In this document: positions 24,509 through 33,441 of the stretch, in pieces
How positions within the stretch are numbered: the first letter of the stretch is position 1
Layout: every line of letters begins with the position of its first letter
DNA from: Paenibacillus_D tarimensis_A
Lineage (GTDB): Bacteria > Bacillota > Bacilli > Paenibacillales > Paenibacillaceae
DNA: 64,000 nucleotides
Direction: 5' to 3'
Assembly: GCA_041281825.1 (NCBI GenBank)
Contig: CP166298.1
Coordinates: 4,216,001-4,280,000, forward strand
Notes under the pieces: model-generated
Told to the model about the DNA's origin: nothing
The model's input: only the letters and a program-made list of their open reading frames with translations
Database searches by the model: none
Position numbers and translations under genes: made by a program

Positions 24509-25236
24509 AGTAACCGCTCCCTCCCCGTTAACAGCATCTCCGGCTCCACAGGCACGAACCGGACCCGGTCACCAGCGCGAAGCAGTACCGCGTCATCCCG
24601 ATCCGGATCGAACAATCTCACATTCGTCCTGCCGATAATTTGCCATCCGCCCGGAACCGTTAACGGATAAATGCCGGTTTGGGAGCCGGCAATGCCGACC
24701 GATCCGGCCGGAACGGCGGTTCTCGGCACACTCTTGCGCGGCTGCGCGAGCTGCGGCGGCAGCCCGGCCATATATGGAAAACCGGGCATGAAGCCGATCA
24801 TCGCAACCGTATACTCCGCACTCGAATGAAGCCGGATGAATTCCGGAACCGTCAGTCCCGCCCGTTTGCCCGCTTCCTCCAGATCCGGACCGTAATCGCC
24901 GCCGTAACAAATCGGGATCTCTCTGACGCTTGAAGCTAACGCCTTCATACGGATATCCGAATTGCCCAGCATGCGGCTGATCAAACGAACCGCCGTTTCG
25001 TAGGGAAAACCTTCTTCTGAACGGACCAGCTTGCCCGGATCGTATACGACCGTTACCGTTTCATAAGCGGGAACGATATCGAGCATCCAATCCTGCTGCG
25101 ATTCGCTGAGCAGCACAGCAATCGCCGCCGCCGCGCCCCAGCTTTCGGTTCCGGCATTCCCGCTCAAAGTCATCGTTATCGCACGGTCCCCAAGCGGAAT
25201 CATCTCTATTGTTCCGACAGGAAGTACCAGTATCAC
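24505..25236 (-). CDS. pxpB: 5-oxoprolinase subunit B
   Basis: KipI/AHS1-family subunit of about 243 residues. I favour a GTG start at 25236 because GGAGG lies 6 to 7 bases before it; an ATG 15 bases upstream has no ribosome site. Motifs: IPLGDRAITM, the CYGGDYGPDLEEAGKRAGL block, VAMIGFMPGFPYMAGLPPQL and GIAGSQTGIYPLTVPGGWQI. In B. subtilis KipI was first described as an inhibitor of the sporulation kinase KinA; the PxpABC role is now the general one. First gene of the operon. Confidence 0.94.
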   Translation of the reverse strand: MILVLPVGTIEMIPLGDRAITMTLSGNAGTESWGAAAAIAVLLSESQQDWMLDIVPAYETVTVVYDPGKLVRSEEGFPYETAVRLISRMLGNSDIRMKALASSVREIPICYGGDYGPDLEEAGKRAGLTVPEFIRLHSSAEYTVAMIGFMPGFPYMAGLPPQLAQPRKSVPRTAVPAGSVGIAGSQTGIYPLTVPGGWQIIGRTNVRLFDPDRDDAVLLRAGDRVRFVPVEPEMLLTGRERLL

Positions 25237-25393
25237 AACCAAATCCTCCATCCAGTCAACTGATTTCTAAAAGGTAGTTCGAACGTTACCCCATAAAGTG
25301 AAGTGAAGCCGAGCTTCTTCCGGTTTCTTTTCGGGGACACCGAAAAACACTCCCCTTTAGTTTAATCGATTGCCGGATAATGTCCAGACTCCG

Positions 25394-26677
25394 TTATTGA
25401 GGATGCGTATAACGGAGGATAACCCCGGTGAGCAAATCGTTCAAATATTGAACCTCGTATTCACCGACGTCGGGTTCGATATGGTCGTTCCCGATACCGC
25501 TGTGATCGGTAAGAAACAGATACGTGCCGCCCGTCGCAGCAGCCATGAATCGCATTAAATACTGCGTATCTATATTCGTGCCGCTGGATACGACCGGAAT
25601 GATCCGGACACCCATACGTGCCGCATCCTTCGTCAAATCCCGCATTCTGGCGAGCGACCGGCTGTCGTCATGCGGCGGTGCGTCAAGCACGAGAAACAGC
25701 AGCCTCGCCCGCGCTTCCCGGCTCCATTCATGCTCATGCAAAGCATCCGTTAGAGCTTCATCTACCGCTTCCGGATAATCCCCGCCTCCCTCCGCCGTTT
25801 GCGCAGCGATCTGCTTTACCGCTTGCTCCACATCGCCGGTAAAAGGAAACGGCCGCACAACGTAATCGTCGTAGTGGTCGCGGTAAAAATTAGCGGATAA
25901 ACGAAGCTTCAGCCGCTGCCCGCTTTCCTGATCGACCCGGCGAACGACATCCTTTAATTCGGATGCTAGATACTGCAGCTCGTCTTTCATTGAGCCTGTC
26001 GTATCGACCACGAACATAATATCGGCGGTATCCGGAAGGTCCGATTTGCCGTCGACGTTGATTTTCAAAACCTCTTGCCGCGAAATCGGCACATTTTCAT
26101 ATTGTTTCACGATATCCTGTCCGACTTGGACTTCGACCGAGTATACTGACTCGCGCCTTTCTCTCTGATCGTCGAACAGCTCCGCATAGGCGAAAGCCCT
26201 GCCGAGAAGATCGGTACGGGATTCCCAGACGAATTGTCCCGATTTATCCTTTACGATGACGATCGCGTCCGCAACGGGACCATCCTTGCTGCTGACCTCA
26301 ACGACCAGCCTGCGGAAATTGAAAAAGCCCCAGCGCTCCTGATAACCGTACCCATCCTGGCCGTTCAACAAATTCTCCCAATCGCTCCAATTGAGCGTAT
26401 CGTTCCATTCTCCCGCAGTCAATTGCCCCGGGCGCGGCTCCGGGCCGCTCTGCCCTCCGGCCGGTTCGCTCGTCTCTCTTTCTCCGCCTTCTGCAGGAGC
26501 CGCTGCCCGGTCATCTTTGCTGGTGTTTGCCGATTCGAAAGTGTTTGCCGATTGCGAGCTCGTATTGCTTCCGGCCCTGTTACCCGCGGCATCGTTCCTT
26601 TCCGAATTGGAGCAACCGCTAACCAATAATGCCAGCACTGCAAGCAAGAGCCCCCACCTTTTCAACCGTCCCCCCAT
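25394..26677 (-). CDS. Lipoprotein with a von Willebrand factor A domain
   Basis: Exported lipoprotein of 427 residues. The signal peptide ends in the lipobox LLVSGC (Cys22). Residues 25-90 are a Ser/Ala/Glu/Gly-rich flexible stretch. A middle domain (about 100-235) has a beta-rich look (LVVEVSSKDGPVADAIVIVK). The VWA domain starts near 240, with metal site FVVDTTGSMKDEL (a DxTxS variant of MIDAS), and continues to the C-terminus (LLFLVLDAPPHDD, GGTYLFLTD). VWA domains bind proteins through a divalent cation. No partner is evident nearby; function unknown. Confidence 0.85.
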   Translation of the reverse strand: MGGRLKRWGLLLAVLALLVSGCSNSERNDAAGNRAGSNTSSQSANTFESANTSKDDRAAAPAEGGERETSEPAGGQSGPEPRPGQLTAGEWNDTLNWSDWENLLNGQDGYGYQERWGFFNFRRLVVEVSSKDGPVADAIVIVKDKSGQFVWESRTDLLGRAFAYAELFDDQRERRESVYSVEVQVGQDIVKQYENVPISRQEVLKINVDGKSDLPDTADIMFVVDTTGSMKDELQYLASELKDVVRRVDQESGQRLKLRLSANFYRDHYDDYVVRPFPFTGDVEQAVKQIAAQTAEGGGDYPEAVDEALTDALHEHEWSREARARLLFLVLDAPPHDDSRSLARMRDLTKDAARMGVRIIPVVSSGTNIDTQYLMRFMAAATGGTYLFLTDHSGIGNDHIEPDVGEYEVQYLNDLLTGVILRYTHPQ

Positions 26678-26869
26678 ACATCATCCCCCCGACATGTTTG
26701 ATGGCCGTTCTCAAAACGTCCTTGAAAACGACATTTTTTAGAACGCTTACTTTAATGACGGCGTCTGATTGGCAATTGTTGCAATTACCGTGCGTCGACA
26801 TTACAATCTAAGAAGGCCGCTTGTCGGCATCCATGATTGAATATTGAAATGCAGGAAGGGGTTATCGGC

Positions 26870-27172
26870 ATGGAACAATATGAACTGGCCGAGCTTGTCA
26901 TTTCCCGGCAGGAAGAGACCTTTCATCTTCGGTTTGCTTCGGCGCAATTGGTGATCGTAACGGATCTGGGATCGAAGCTCTGGTATGTTGACGTCAGCGG
27001 CATTTCACAGACCGGCATGCTTCAGGCTTTGAATGTCAGCGAAGATATAAAAGTCGATCTGGAAGCAGTCACAGCGGGAGGACGCCGTTACCGGGGAACC
27101 GGGTATATGCACCCGAACGTTATTCATCAAGCCGCCGCAATTCGCGGGGACGGGGAATTAGTCATTGATTGA
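26870..27172 (+). CDS. Small conserved-looking protein, function unknown
   Basis: A 100-residue soluble protein. The start MEQYELAEL is chosen because AGGAAGGGG precedes it; an in-frame TTG 33 bases upstream is less likely. Pattern: alternating beta strands (FHLRFASAQLVIVTDLGSKLWYVDV) then a Gly/Arg-rich loop (GGRRYRGTGYMHP) and GDGELVID. It resembles a small beta-barrel, but I do not recognise a family. It converges with the gene at 27176. Confidence 0.7.
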   Translation: MEQYELAELVISRQEETFHLRFASAQLVIVTDLGSKLWYVDVSGISQTGMLQALNVSEDIKVDLEAVTAGGRRYRGTGYMHPNVIHQAAAIRGDGELVID

Positions 27173-27175
27173 GGG

Positions 27176-27745
27176 TTAAAGATTGGCTTCGATGCAACGT
27201 ATGATTTGAACCATCTCCAGACGCTGCAGACGTTCAAGCAGCTGACGGGCTTCAGGAGAGCCTCCGCCGCTTTCTTGGCTCATCACGGCGTCCACCATAA
27301 GATACGGATTCCAGCGTTCCTCCCGTGCAATGTCTGTCAGCAGCTCTTCGGCTCTTCCATTCGAACCGAAGCCTGCATTCAGTTCACCGGCAATCATATC
27401 AACCGCCTCCCGGTGAATGTTCGGCATCGCCGGATGATAACCGGCCTGCCGAAACCAATACTTCGCATTGCTGTAGTCCCCCTCCATCCGGTGCATCAGC
27501 CCATGCAGATAACTGCCTGTCGAATCCGTAATATGCTGGGAAAGATCATGAGAGCGGTTCAGACTGTCGTTCCACAGGTGCAGTGCCGATTGTACGGCGA
27601 GTTTGTTCGGATCCTGCTCGCTCTGCCCAAACATAGCTCCGATTTGCTCATCCATTGCTTCATCCCACAACTTCTCGGGCGAAAGCCCCTGCAGCGGGTT
27701 CCGGTTCATTAACCGTTCGATCATTTTGCTGATTTCCGGTTTCAT
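27176..27745 (-). CDS. Conserved hypothetical protein with HGLMHRMEGDYSNAKYWFR motif
   Basis: A 189-residue mostly helical soluble protein. The start MKPEISKMI follows GAGGAGAG; 42 bases of open frame upstream are ignored. The block SYLHGLMHRMEGDYSNAKYW followed by FRQAG and HP is a motif I associate with widespread uncharacterised proteins in bacteria and plants; it looks like helical-repeat (TPR-like) packing. No catalytic residues can be assigned. It lies alone, convergent with 26870-27172. Confidence 0.75.
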   Translation of the reverse strand: MKPEISKMIERLMNRNPLQGLSPEKLWDEAMDEQIGAMFGQSEQDPNKLAVQSALHLWNDSLNRSHDLSQHITDSTGSYLHGLMHRMEGDYSNAKYWFRQAGYHPAMPNIHREAVDMIAGELNAGFGSNGRAEELLTDIAREERWNPYLMVDAVMSQESGGGSPEARQLLERLQRLEMVQIIRCIEANL

Positions 27746-27811
27746 AGATCCACTCTCCTCGCGATGATATAAGAGTAAACGGTACAAAACATATATATCC
27801 TCAGAATAAAA

Positions 27812-27840
27812 AAAGGGGCACAGTCAACCGACCGCACCCT
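27812..27840 (-). terminator. Terminator after the aldolase gene
   Basis: On the minus strand GGGTGCGGTC, a GGTT loop and GACTGTGCCC pair over 10 positions with G-U wobbles, followed by CTTTTTTT. Confidence 0.75.
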
Positions 27841-27848
27841 GCCTGCAT

Positions 27849-28817
27849 TTATTTACCGTGAAGCACCTCAGGCGTTGTCAGTTTATCGTAAAAATCGACC
27901 GCCTTATCTTTATCCTCGCTGCCCCGAAGCGCCATCGCCGAGCGCGGATGCTCATCCAGCATGCCCGTTATCATGTACGGAATAATGTATCCCCACTCTT
28001 CTTTCTCACGCAGCGGAATCATATATTTTTCAATCATGTCCAGCACCGGACGGAGATTGTATTTCGTGTTTTTCAAATGCGCTACCAGCAGCTCGGTCGG
28101 ACAGTTGCCCGCCGCGCGTCCCATACCGTACACGGAAGCGTCAAGCAGTTCAACGCCTTTCTCAGCGGAAATAAGCGTATTCGCGAAGGCGAGCTGCATA
28201 TTGTTATGCGTATGTACGCCCAGTCGCTTGTTCGGCAAATATTTCTTGAATTTCTCCACAAGAAGGGTGAAATCGTTCGGATCCAGACTTCCGTATGAGT
28301 CAACGATGTAGACGACGTCTACGACACTATCGTTGATTTGCTCAAACGCCTCAAGCAATTGATGCTCCATTACATTGGAGAGCGCCATAATATTCAACGT
28401 CGTTTCGTATCCGCGCTCATGGAACAGACTGACCAGTTGGAGCGCTTTATCCACATCCTGAATGTAGCAGGCAACGCGAATCAGATCGAGCAAGCTTTCC
28501 TCGCGAGGCAAAATATCGTTTTCATCCACTCGTCCAATATCGACAAGGGCTGACAGCTTCGTGTTCAATTTCTGCGGAATAACCTTTTTTAGAAAATCGT
28601 CATCCAGAAAACGCCACGGACCTGCGGCGTCGGCGCCTTTAAGCAGCTTCGGTGAGTTCTTATAGCCGATTTCCATATAATCAACGCCGGCCTCGTTCAG
28701 GCACCGGTAGAGGTGTTGTACGAATTCAACGCTAAAATCCCAATTATTAACGAGACCTCCGTCCCGAATCGTACAATCGACAATTTTGCATGGGTTTGAT
28801 TTTGCTTTTGCATTCAT
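27849..28817 (-). CDS. HMGL-like (DRE-TIM) aldolase family protein
   Basis: A 322-residue TIM-barrel enzyme of the group with 4-hydroxy-2-oxovalerate aldolase, HMG-CoA lyase and isopropylmalate synthase. The metal-binding start motif is VDCTIRDGG (D-R-E-type DCTIRDG); HTHNNMQLAFANTL carries the second-metal His pair; GMGRAAGNCPTELL is the C-terminal barrel signature. Such enzymes cleave or form C-C bonds next to a keto acid. It lacks the C-terminal communication domain of the 4-hydroxy-2-oxovalerate aldolases and has no acylating dehydrogenase neighbour, so the substrate is open. It has its own terminator. Confidence 0.87.
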   Translation of the reverse strand: MNAKAKSNPCKIVDCTIRDGGLVNNWDFSVEFVQHLYRCLNEAGVDYMEIGYKNSPKLLKGADAAGPWRFLDDDFLKKVIPQKLNTKLSALVDIGRVDENDILPREESLLDLIRVACYIQDVDKALQLVSLFHERGYETTLNIMALSNVMEHQLLEAFEQINDSVVDVVYIVDSYGSLDPNDFTLLVEKFKKYLPNKRLGVHTHNNMQLAFANTLISAEKGVELLDASVYGMGRAAGNCPTELLVAHLKNTKYNLRPVLDMIEKYMIPLREKEEWGYIIPYMITGMLDEHPRSAMALRGSEDKDKAVDFYDKLTTPEVLHGK

Positions 28818-29033
28818 GATACGATGTGCTCCTTTGTAAAAATGACTATTCTCTACATCATACTTGAAAGCAGTCCGGAACGCAAAGCCCTTTTTTCTGC
28901 ACTGAACCGAGCTCCTGAAAGATGCGGTTAACGATTCGTACGGAGCGGCTGCCGTTTATGCTTGTGTCGTTTCCAGTCTAAGTAGGGTCTGTTATAATGG
29001 TTAACATTCTATACCTCGAAGGGAGCACCACCA

Positions 29034-30275
29034 TTGCAGGCACAGTCAGAACCGGCTTCCGCCGCGCCGCTGCGGCTAGGCGTGAAGCCAGACACGAAAC
29101 CTACCGTCTTTCGCATCTTGATCGCCATCAGCGTTGTCCATCTCGTTAACGACACGATGCAGGCGATTATTCCGGCCATTTTACCGATTCTTAAACAATC
29201 AATGAACCTGTCTTATATGCAGGCGGGGGTTATCGTATTTGCGCTTAACATGACCTCCTCCGTCATGCAGCCGGCCGTTGGCATGTACGCCGACCGCAAG
29301 CCTACTCCCTACATGCTGCCGATCGGTATGGGATTGACAACGATAGGCGTACTGGGTATCGCTCTTTCACCGAATTATTGGTTCATTCTATTATCCGTTC
29401 TGTTCATCGGTCTCGGTTCTGCCGTATTTCATCCCGAAGCATCCCGGGTCGCTTATATGGCCGGCGGATCGCGGCGGGGACTAGCCCAATCGATATTCCA
29501 GGTAGGCGGCAATTCCGGATCGTCACTTGCTGCGGTGATGACCGCGCTCATATTTGTTCCGTTAGGCCAGTTCGGCGCGATATGGTTTGTCGGAATCACT
29601 GCCTGCGCCATTGGAGTTCAGCTTGTCGTTGCCAAGTGGTATAAAGGTTATATAACGGCCAATCCGAGACCCGCCAAACAAGCGAATGCGGGCAAGCTTC
29701 TTCCGGAACATAAAAGACAAATCGCCGGGGCCATTGCCGTACTCATGATGCTGCTCTTCATCCGTACATGGTACAACGCAAGCATTTCCATTTATTATCC
29801 GTTTCAACTCATGGAAAAGTACGGGCTCGATTTGAAGCAGGCGCAGGTATATATCTTTCTGTTCGCTGCGGCAGGCGCTGTCGGCACCTTCTTCGGAGGA
29901 CCGATCTCGGACCGCTTCGGCAGGCGCAACGTGTTGTTTTACTCGATGGTTGGCACTGCTCCGTTCGCCCTGCTGCTGCCTTATGCCGATCCGTTCTGGT
30001 CTTACCCGCTCATCGCTGTCATCGGATTTATCGTCATGTCCGGCTGGTCGGTCACGGTCGTCTATGCGCAAGAGCTTGTTCCCGGAATGATCGGCACTGT
30101 CTCCGGATTGACAACGGGTTTTGCTTTCGGCATTGCCGCCATCGGGGCCGTTGCGCTCGGCGGCTTGATCGACCGTTTCGGTCTGAGCCTGATCATGCTG
30201 ATCGTGAGCTTCCTGCCCTTGCTCGGTTTGCTGGGCCTGCTGCTGCCGTCTGACCGGCAGATAAAAGCCTGGTAA
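29034..30275 (+). CDS. fsr: Fosmidomycin-resistance-type MFS efflux pump
   Basis: Twelve-helix major facilitator protein of 413 residues. The start is TTG at 29034 behind GAAGGGAG. The N-terminal half has HLVNDTMQAIIPAILPIL and the conserved FHPEASRVAYMAGGSRRGLA of the Fsr family; the second half has GGPISDRFGRRNV. Fsr in E. coli exports fosmidomycin; substrates in Gram-positives are mostly unknown. A TATAAT lies about 40 bases before the start. It seems to be a one-gene unit. Confidence 0.9.
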   Translation: MQAQSEPASAAPLRLGVKPDTKPTVFRILIAISVVHLVNDTMQAIIPAILPILKQSMNLSYMQAGVIVFALNMTSSVMQPAVGMYADRKPTPYMLPIGMGLTTIGVLGIALSPNYWFILLSVLFIGLGSAVFHPEASRVAYMAGGSRRGLAQSIFQVGGNSGSSLAAVMTALIFVPLGQFGAIWFVGITACAIGVQLVVAKWYKGYITANPRPAKQANAGKLLPEHKRQIAGAIAVLMMLLFIRTWYNASISIYYPFQLMEKYGLDLKQAQVYIFLFAAAGAVGTFFGGPISDRFGRRNVLFYSMVGTAPFALLLPYADPFWSYPLIAVIGFIVMSGWSVTVVYAQELVPGMIGTVSGLTTGFAFGIAAIGAVALGGLIDRFGLSLIMLIVSFLPLLGLLGLLLPSDRQIKAW

Positions 30276-30348
30276 AACAGCAGCGAACGCCAAACTGCAT
30301 TGGCCGCGGTAAATGCCGCTGTTACGTCAGTAAAGGGAAGGTGATTTG

Positions 30349-30825
30349 ATGAAAGTTAATGTTCATGTAATATACGTCTTAATGTTTCTGGGGGTTGTGA
30401 TAGGCGTAACTATTAGCGGTGCCATTGTGGGGACCCAAATCAGAGCATCGCTTTCCTTTTATGAGCTTGCAGGTTTAAGCAGTGAAAATTATAACCCAAG
30501 CGAGCGAATTGGGAACGGAAATGATATCGTAGACTTCTTATCTAATCCGAATAATTACACTTCTAAGGTTTATCTGGAGCTGAATCGGGCCCAATTAAGA
30601 GACTGGGGCTACCCGCAGCCCATTCTTTTTTATATTGGGGTTGCGATGATGTTTACATCCATTTATTTAGCTTTGAGATTGCGAAAAATACATGCTTCGA
30701 AAGCGCTAAAGACGATTATAGCGGTTTCGTTAGGATTCATTTTTATTTATTCGATGGTATTTGAATCAAGTCCCTTTTCTTTCATTAATCGCATCATACT
30801 TTTCATCCGAGGATATCATTTATAG
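30349..30825 (+). CDS. Small membrane protein, function unknown
   Basis: A 158-residue protein with three predicted membrane helices: residues 8-28 (VIYVLMFLGVVIGVTISG), about 90-107 (ILFYIGVAMMFTSIYLAL) and about 120-137 (IIAVSLGFIFIYSMVF). An extracytoplasmic loop of about 60 residues (Asn/Ser-rich) lies between helices 1 and 2. The ATG follows GGGAAGGTGA. No family is recognised. This gene marks the beginning of an AT-richer accessory stretch. Confidence 0.72.
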   Translation: MKVNVHVIYVLMFLGVVIGVTISGAIVGTQIRASLSFYELAGLSSENYNPSERIGNGNDIVDFLSNPNNYTSKVYLELNRAQLRDWGYPQPILFYIGVAMMFTSIYLALRLRKIHASKALKTIIAVSLGFIFIYSMVFESSPFSFINRIILFIRGYHL

Positions 30826-30915
30826 ATCCCATTCCGGCGGCTTCAAGCTCCCTTAACCGCTCAGAGAGAAGGCGTCCGCCCACATCGTATCCCCTTCAAG
30901 TTCCTGCTTATTCAT
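30803..30915 (-). pseudogene. Possible HxlR/MarR-type regulator fragment
   Basis: A minus-strand ATG (30915) begins MNKQELEG, and in another frame the next bases read VGGRLLSERLRELEAAGMGS before a stop at 30803. The second part resembles the recognition-helix region of HxlR-type regulators (LSxRLRELEAAG). The two parts need a frameshift and a large deletion to join. Just upstream lies a dyad of the ACTTG-CAAGT kind. I read this as the remnant of a self-controlled regulator; the sequence is short, so the call is weak. Confidence 0.3.
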
Positions 30916-31183
30916 ATAGGCTCCCTTAAATCCTGATTCGGTTATCTTTATACCATAACAACTACTTGAATTAAGCAAGTTACTATTGTATAGTTTATTT
31001 ACCTTAAGTAAGTGAGGGAAGCGAAGTCGATATTCAATAATAAGAGGCGTTTTTGTGACAGTTGGAGCGTTTGGGGCTTATAAGAGGGTTTAGGTAATCT
31101 GTTTTGGCACAAAATAGGTGTGTCATACTTCAAATTATCGGAATTCCACTCTGATTACATAAAAAATAAAAGGAGAAGAAACA
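30916..31183. other. Intergenic region with a small dyad, no gene
   Basis: ACTTG-AATTAAG-CAAGT (30964-30980) and CCTTAAGTAAGTG near 31001-31014 frame a minus-strand TATACAAT. This resembles a regulator-controlled promoter pointing at the fragment above. Nothing else is recognised before the GTP cyclohydrolase gene, whose AAAAGGAG site ends near 31175. Confidence 0.4.
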
Positions 31184-31945
31184 ATGCCTGTTACTACAAA
31201 TTTCGATCCGAAAGTCGTTTCCATTTTGCAAGATAAAGTACAACTGATCCACAACGGCAATGGAGCAATTTACCTTGTCGGACCGATTAATCTGCCGGTT
31301 AACGTGGAAGGCGAAACCATCCTGTTTAAGTGGTATTGCTGGCTCAACTGCAATGAGGTGACGGACGATATAGAACGCGTTATTCAAAAATTGTCCAATG
31401 CCAATTTAGCCGAATATCAGCAATCGAGCGTTTTGGTCCATGGGGATTTTCAGAATGCGGAGCATGCTTTGATCCGTTTTCATTCCATCTGTCATACCGG
31501 AGACATATTCGGAAGCAAACGATGCGACTGCGGTTATCAACTGAAACAGTCGATGAAGCATATTGCCGAGCACGGCCACGGTGCAATCTTTTATCTGGCC
31601 AACCATGAAGGCCGGGGCATTGGGTTGTTTAGCAAGGCGCTGGCTTATATTTTACAGCAAAACGGATATGATACCGTCGATGCGAACCACATGCTCGGCT
31701 TTGCGGACGATACGCGTGATTACAGCGACGCAATTGAAGTATTGAAAGCACTCCGAACGAAGCCCGTAACGCTCATTACGAACAACCCGAAGAAACTGGA
31801 GGCTTTACAAGCAGCCGGCCTGTCCGTGGAGGATCGGGTTCAGCTGTGGGGAGATATTAGCGAGTATAACGAGAAATACCTGAAAACCAAAATCGAGCGA
31901 TCCGGACATTTAAACGAGGACAAAGGATGCTGTCATAATGACTAG
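31184..31945 (+). CDS. ribA: Stand-alone GTP cyclohydrolase II
   Basis: GTP cyclohydrolase II opens GTP to a pyrimidine, the first riboflavin step. The 253-residue protein has an extra ~60-residue N-terminal strand-rich part, then the catalytic core: Zn ligands in ICHTGDIFGSKRCDCGYQL (three Cys), FYLANHEGRGIGL (usual form QEGRNIGL, so Gln to His here), GYDTVDANHMLGF and TLITNNPKKLEAL. It lacks the DHBP synthase (RibB) half that Bacilli normally fuse to RibA and has no rib neighbours. It may be a paralog used for a special pathway or stress condition instead of the housekeeping enzyme. Confidence 0.88.
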   Translation: MPVTTNFDPKVVSILQDKVQLIHNGNGAIYLVGPINLPVNVEGETILFKWYCWLNCNEVTDDIERVIQKLSNANLAEYQQSSVLVHGDFQNAEHALIRFHSICHTGDIFGSKRCDCGYQLKQSMKHIAEHGHGAIFYLANHEGRGIGLFSKALAYILQQNGYDTVDANHMLGFADDTRDYSDAIEVLKALRTKPVTLITNNPKKLEALQAAGLSVEDRVQLWGDISEYNEKYLKTKIERSGHLNEDKGCCHND

Positions 31946-32125
31946 TCTCGGGTGATAAGGCAACAAAGCAATACAAAAAAAATGTATCTCCCTCCATTGT
32001 GAACGTTTTGGCGATCATTTACAATTGATACCAAACAGGTTCGGATGAGGGTGATTTTTTTTATACTTCTCATCCAATCGGTAACCAGCATTCCGGAACC
32101 AATTCCAATGTATAGGAGAATACAA

Positions 32126-32506
32126 ATGACAACTTTTTCAGCAATTGTGTTTACTGTTCTTATTGGCATAGTAATTCTGTTTCAACTAGCGTTAGCTGCT
32201 GGCATGCCGTGGGGAAGCGCGGCAATGGGTGGCAAATTCCCCGGGAAATATCCGCCCGCGATGCGTTTCGCCTGCTTGATTCAAATTGTAATTCTTTCAT
32301 TCATAGCCGTAATCGTACTGACTAGATCAGGGCTCCTCTTTTCAGACTGGCATCCTTTATCGATGTCGGCGATTTGGTTCGTTGTTGCCTTTTCGGCAGT
32401 TGCTGCGTTAATGAATCTAATAACTAAAAGTATTTGGGAAAGAAGGATATGGGCGCCCGTTTCGCTCGCGCTTCTTGTCTTAAGTCTAATGGTAGCCTTC
32501 GGTTAA
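32126..32506 (+). CDS. Small multi-pass membrane protein, function unknown
   Basis: A 126-residue protein with four predicted membrane helices. The start MTTFSAIVF is taken because AGGAGAATACAA precedes it; 81 bases of open frame upstream include the ribosome site and are unlikely to be coding. Gly-rich loop AAGMPWGSAAMGGKFPGKYP lies between helices 1 and 2. Similar small membrane proteins occur in Bacillus and Paenibacillus without a known role. It is 12 bases upstream of an acetyltransferase gene, so the two are probably cotranscribed. Confidence 0.7.
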   Translation: MTTFSAIVFTVLIGIVILFQLALAAGMPWGSAAMGGKFPGKYPPAMRFACLIQIVILSFIAVIVLTRSGLLFSDWHPLSMSAIWFVVAFSAVAALMNLITKSIWERRIWAPVSLALLVLSLMVAFG

Positions 32507-32518
32507 AGGAGCAAAAAA

Positions 32519-32971
32519 ATGATTTATAAATTGACAAATGACTTGGAAGAGATTATTATATCGGAAAAATTGTTATATGAGGTGCTTTTCAAGCCCATCG
32601 ATTTAAGCAATTCTGCTAGACAACAGTTCAAAATACCAGGAGATGAGTATTTTTTTGTCGCCTTTGACGGCACAGAAGCGGCCGGTGTGATGCTGGTCGT
32701 TGTAAACGGCGATTATGTGGAGCTTCGGCATGGTGCTGTCTCGTGCAAATACCACGGAAAAGGGATCGGGTCCGGCCTCTGGAATGAAGTTCAGCGATTC
32801 CTTCAAGACAAAGGAATTCGCACAATAGAATTATATTCAAGAAATACGGCGCTTGGTTTCTGGACTAAATTGGGGTTTGAAGAAATATCCGGTTGGATTG
32901 ATCATCAATTATTTGCGAGACATGAAATCAGATTCAAGAAAATGAGATATACTGCCGGTGAGCGAAGATGA
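32519..32971 (+). CDS. GNAT-family N-acetyltransferase
   Basis: A 150-residue acetyl-CoA-dependent acyltransferase. The acetyl-CoA loop is KYHGKGIGSGLW (Q/RxxGxG/A pattern) near residue 80, preceded by a strand VELRHGAV and followed by IRTIELYSRNTALGFWTKLGF, the typical motif B. Substrate unknown. It follows the membrane protein gene with a 12-base gap that contains AAAGGAG. Confidence 0.82.
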   Translation: MIYKLTNDLEEIIISEKLLYEVLFKPIDLSNSARQQFKIPGDEYFFVAFDGTEAAGVMLVVVNGDYVELRHGAVSCKYHGKGIGSGLWNEVQRFLQDKGIRTIELYSRNTALGFWTKLGFEEISGWIDHQLFARHEIRFKKMRYTAGERR

Positions 32972-33441
32972 ACAATCCATCTTCTCGGTCATTGATCATC
33001 CTTCTTTACGAAATCTAAGGCGTCAATGATCATATAAACCATTACAAAAACAAGTTGATTAGTGAAGGTTTTCACGTTCTTGCTCCTAACTTGTTGAACA
33101 GAGCGTTTTTTTCTTACGAAGAGGAAAACGATGCATATCAATATTTTATGAACGAGGATGGCTTTCATCGTGGCTGCAGCAAGTGAACAGGCTACTCGCA
33201 CCCAATAGATGGAGGTATGATTTAATTTTTTTGTTTGGCTTCAGCGTAGGGGCAACCATCCAACAGCTGAAGAAAACAGTTTTTTGAGCAAGTGCTCGAT
33301 AAAATGATTATGGCGGGAGTTGATACACCACAATAAACCGTGCCAGGAATGACCTGATTGACATATTCTGCATTTTACGAGAGATTTCTATGCTTGCTTC
33401 AAAGCTGGTCTAAATTATTTTTATAGGATGGAGAAGAAATT
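32972..33441. other. Non-coding stretch with possible gene debris
   Basis: No intact gene. Plus-strand bases of about 33230-33340 encode FGFSVGATIQQLKKTVF, then, after a one-base shift in a T run, FEQVLDKMIMAGVDTPQ and a stop. This looks like the tail of a decayed coding region that I cannot name. Short inverted repeats around 32990-33030 (TGATCAT) are weak. Confidence 0.35.

Noticed and set aside
31080..31183. Zur or FMN-type control element before the GTP cyclohydrolase II gene
   Set aside because: No convincing Zur dyad (AAATCGTAAT-type) or FMN riboswitch core could be found by reading.
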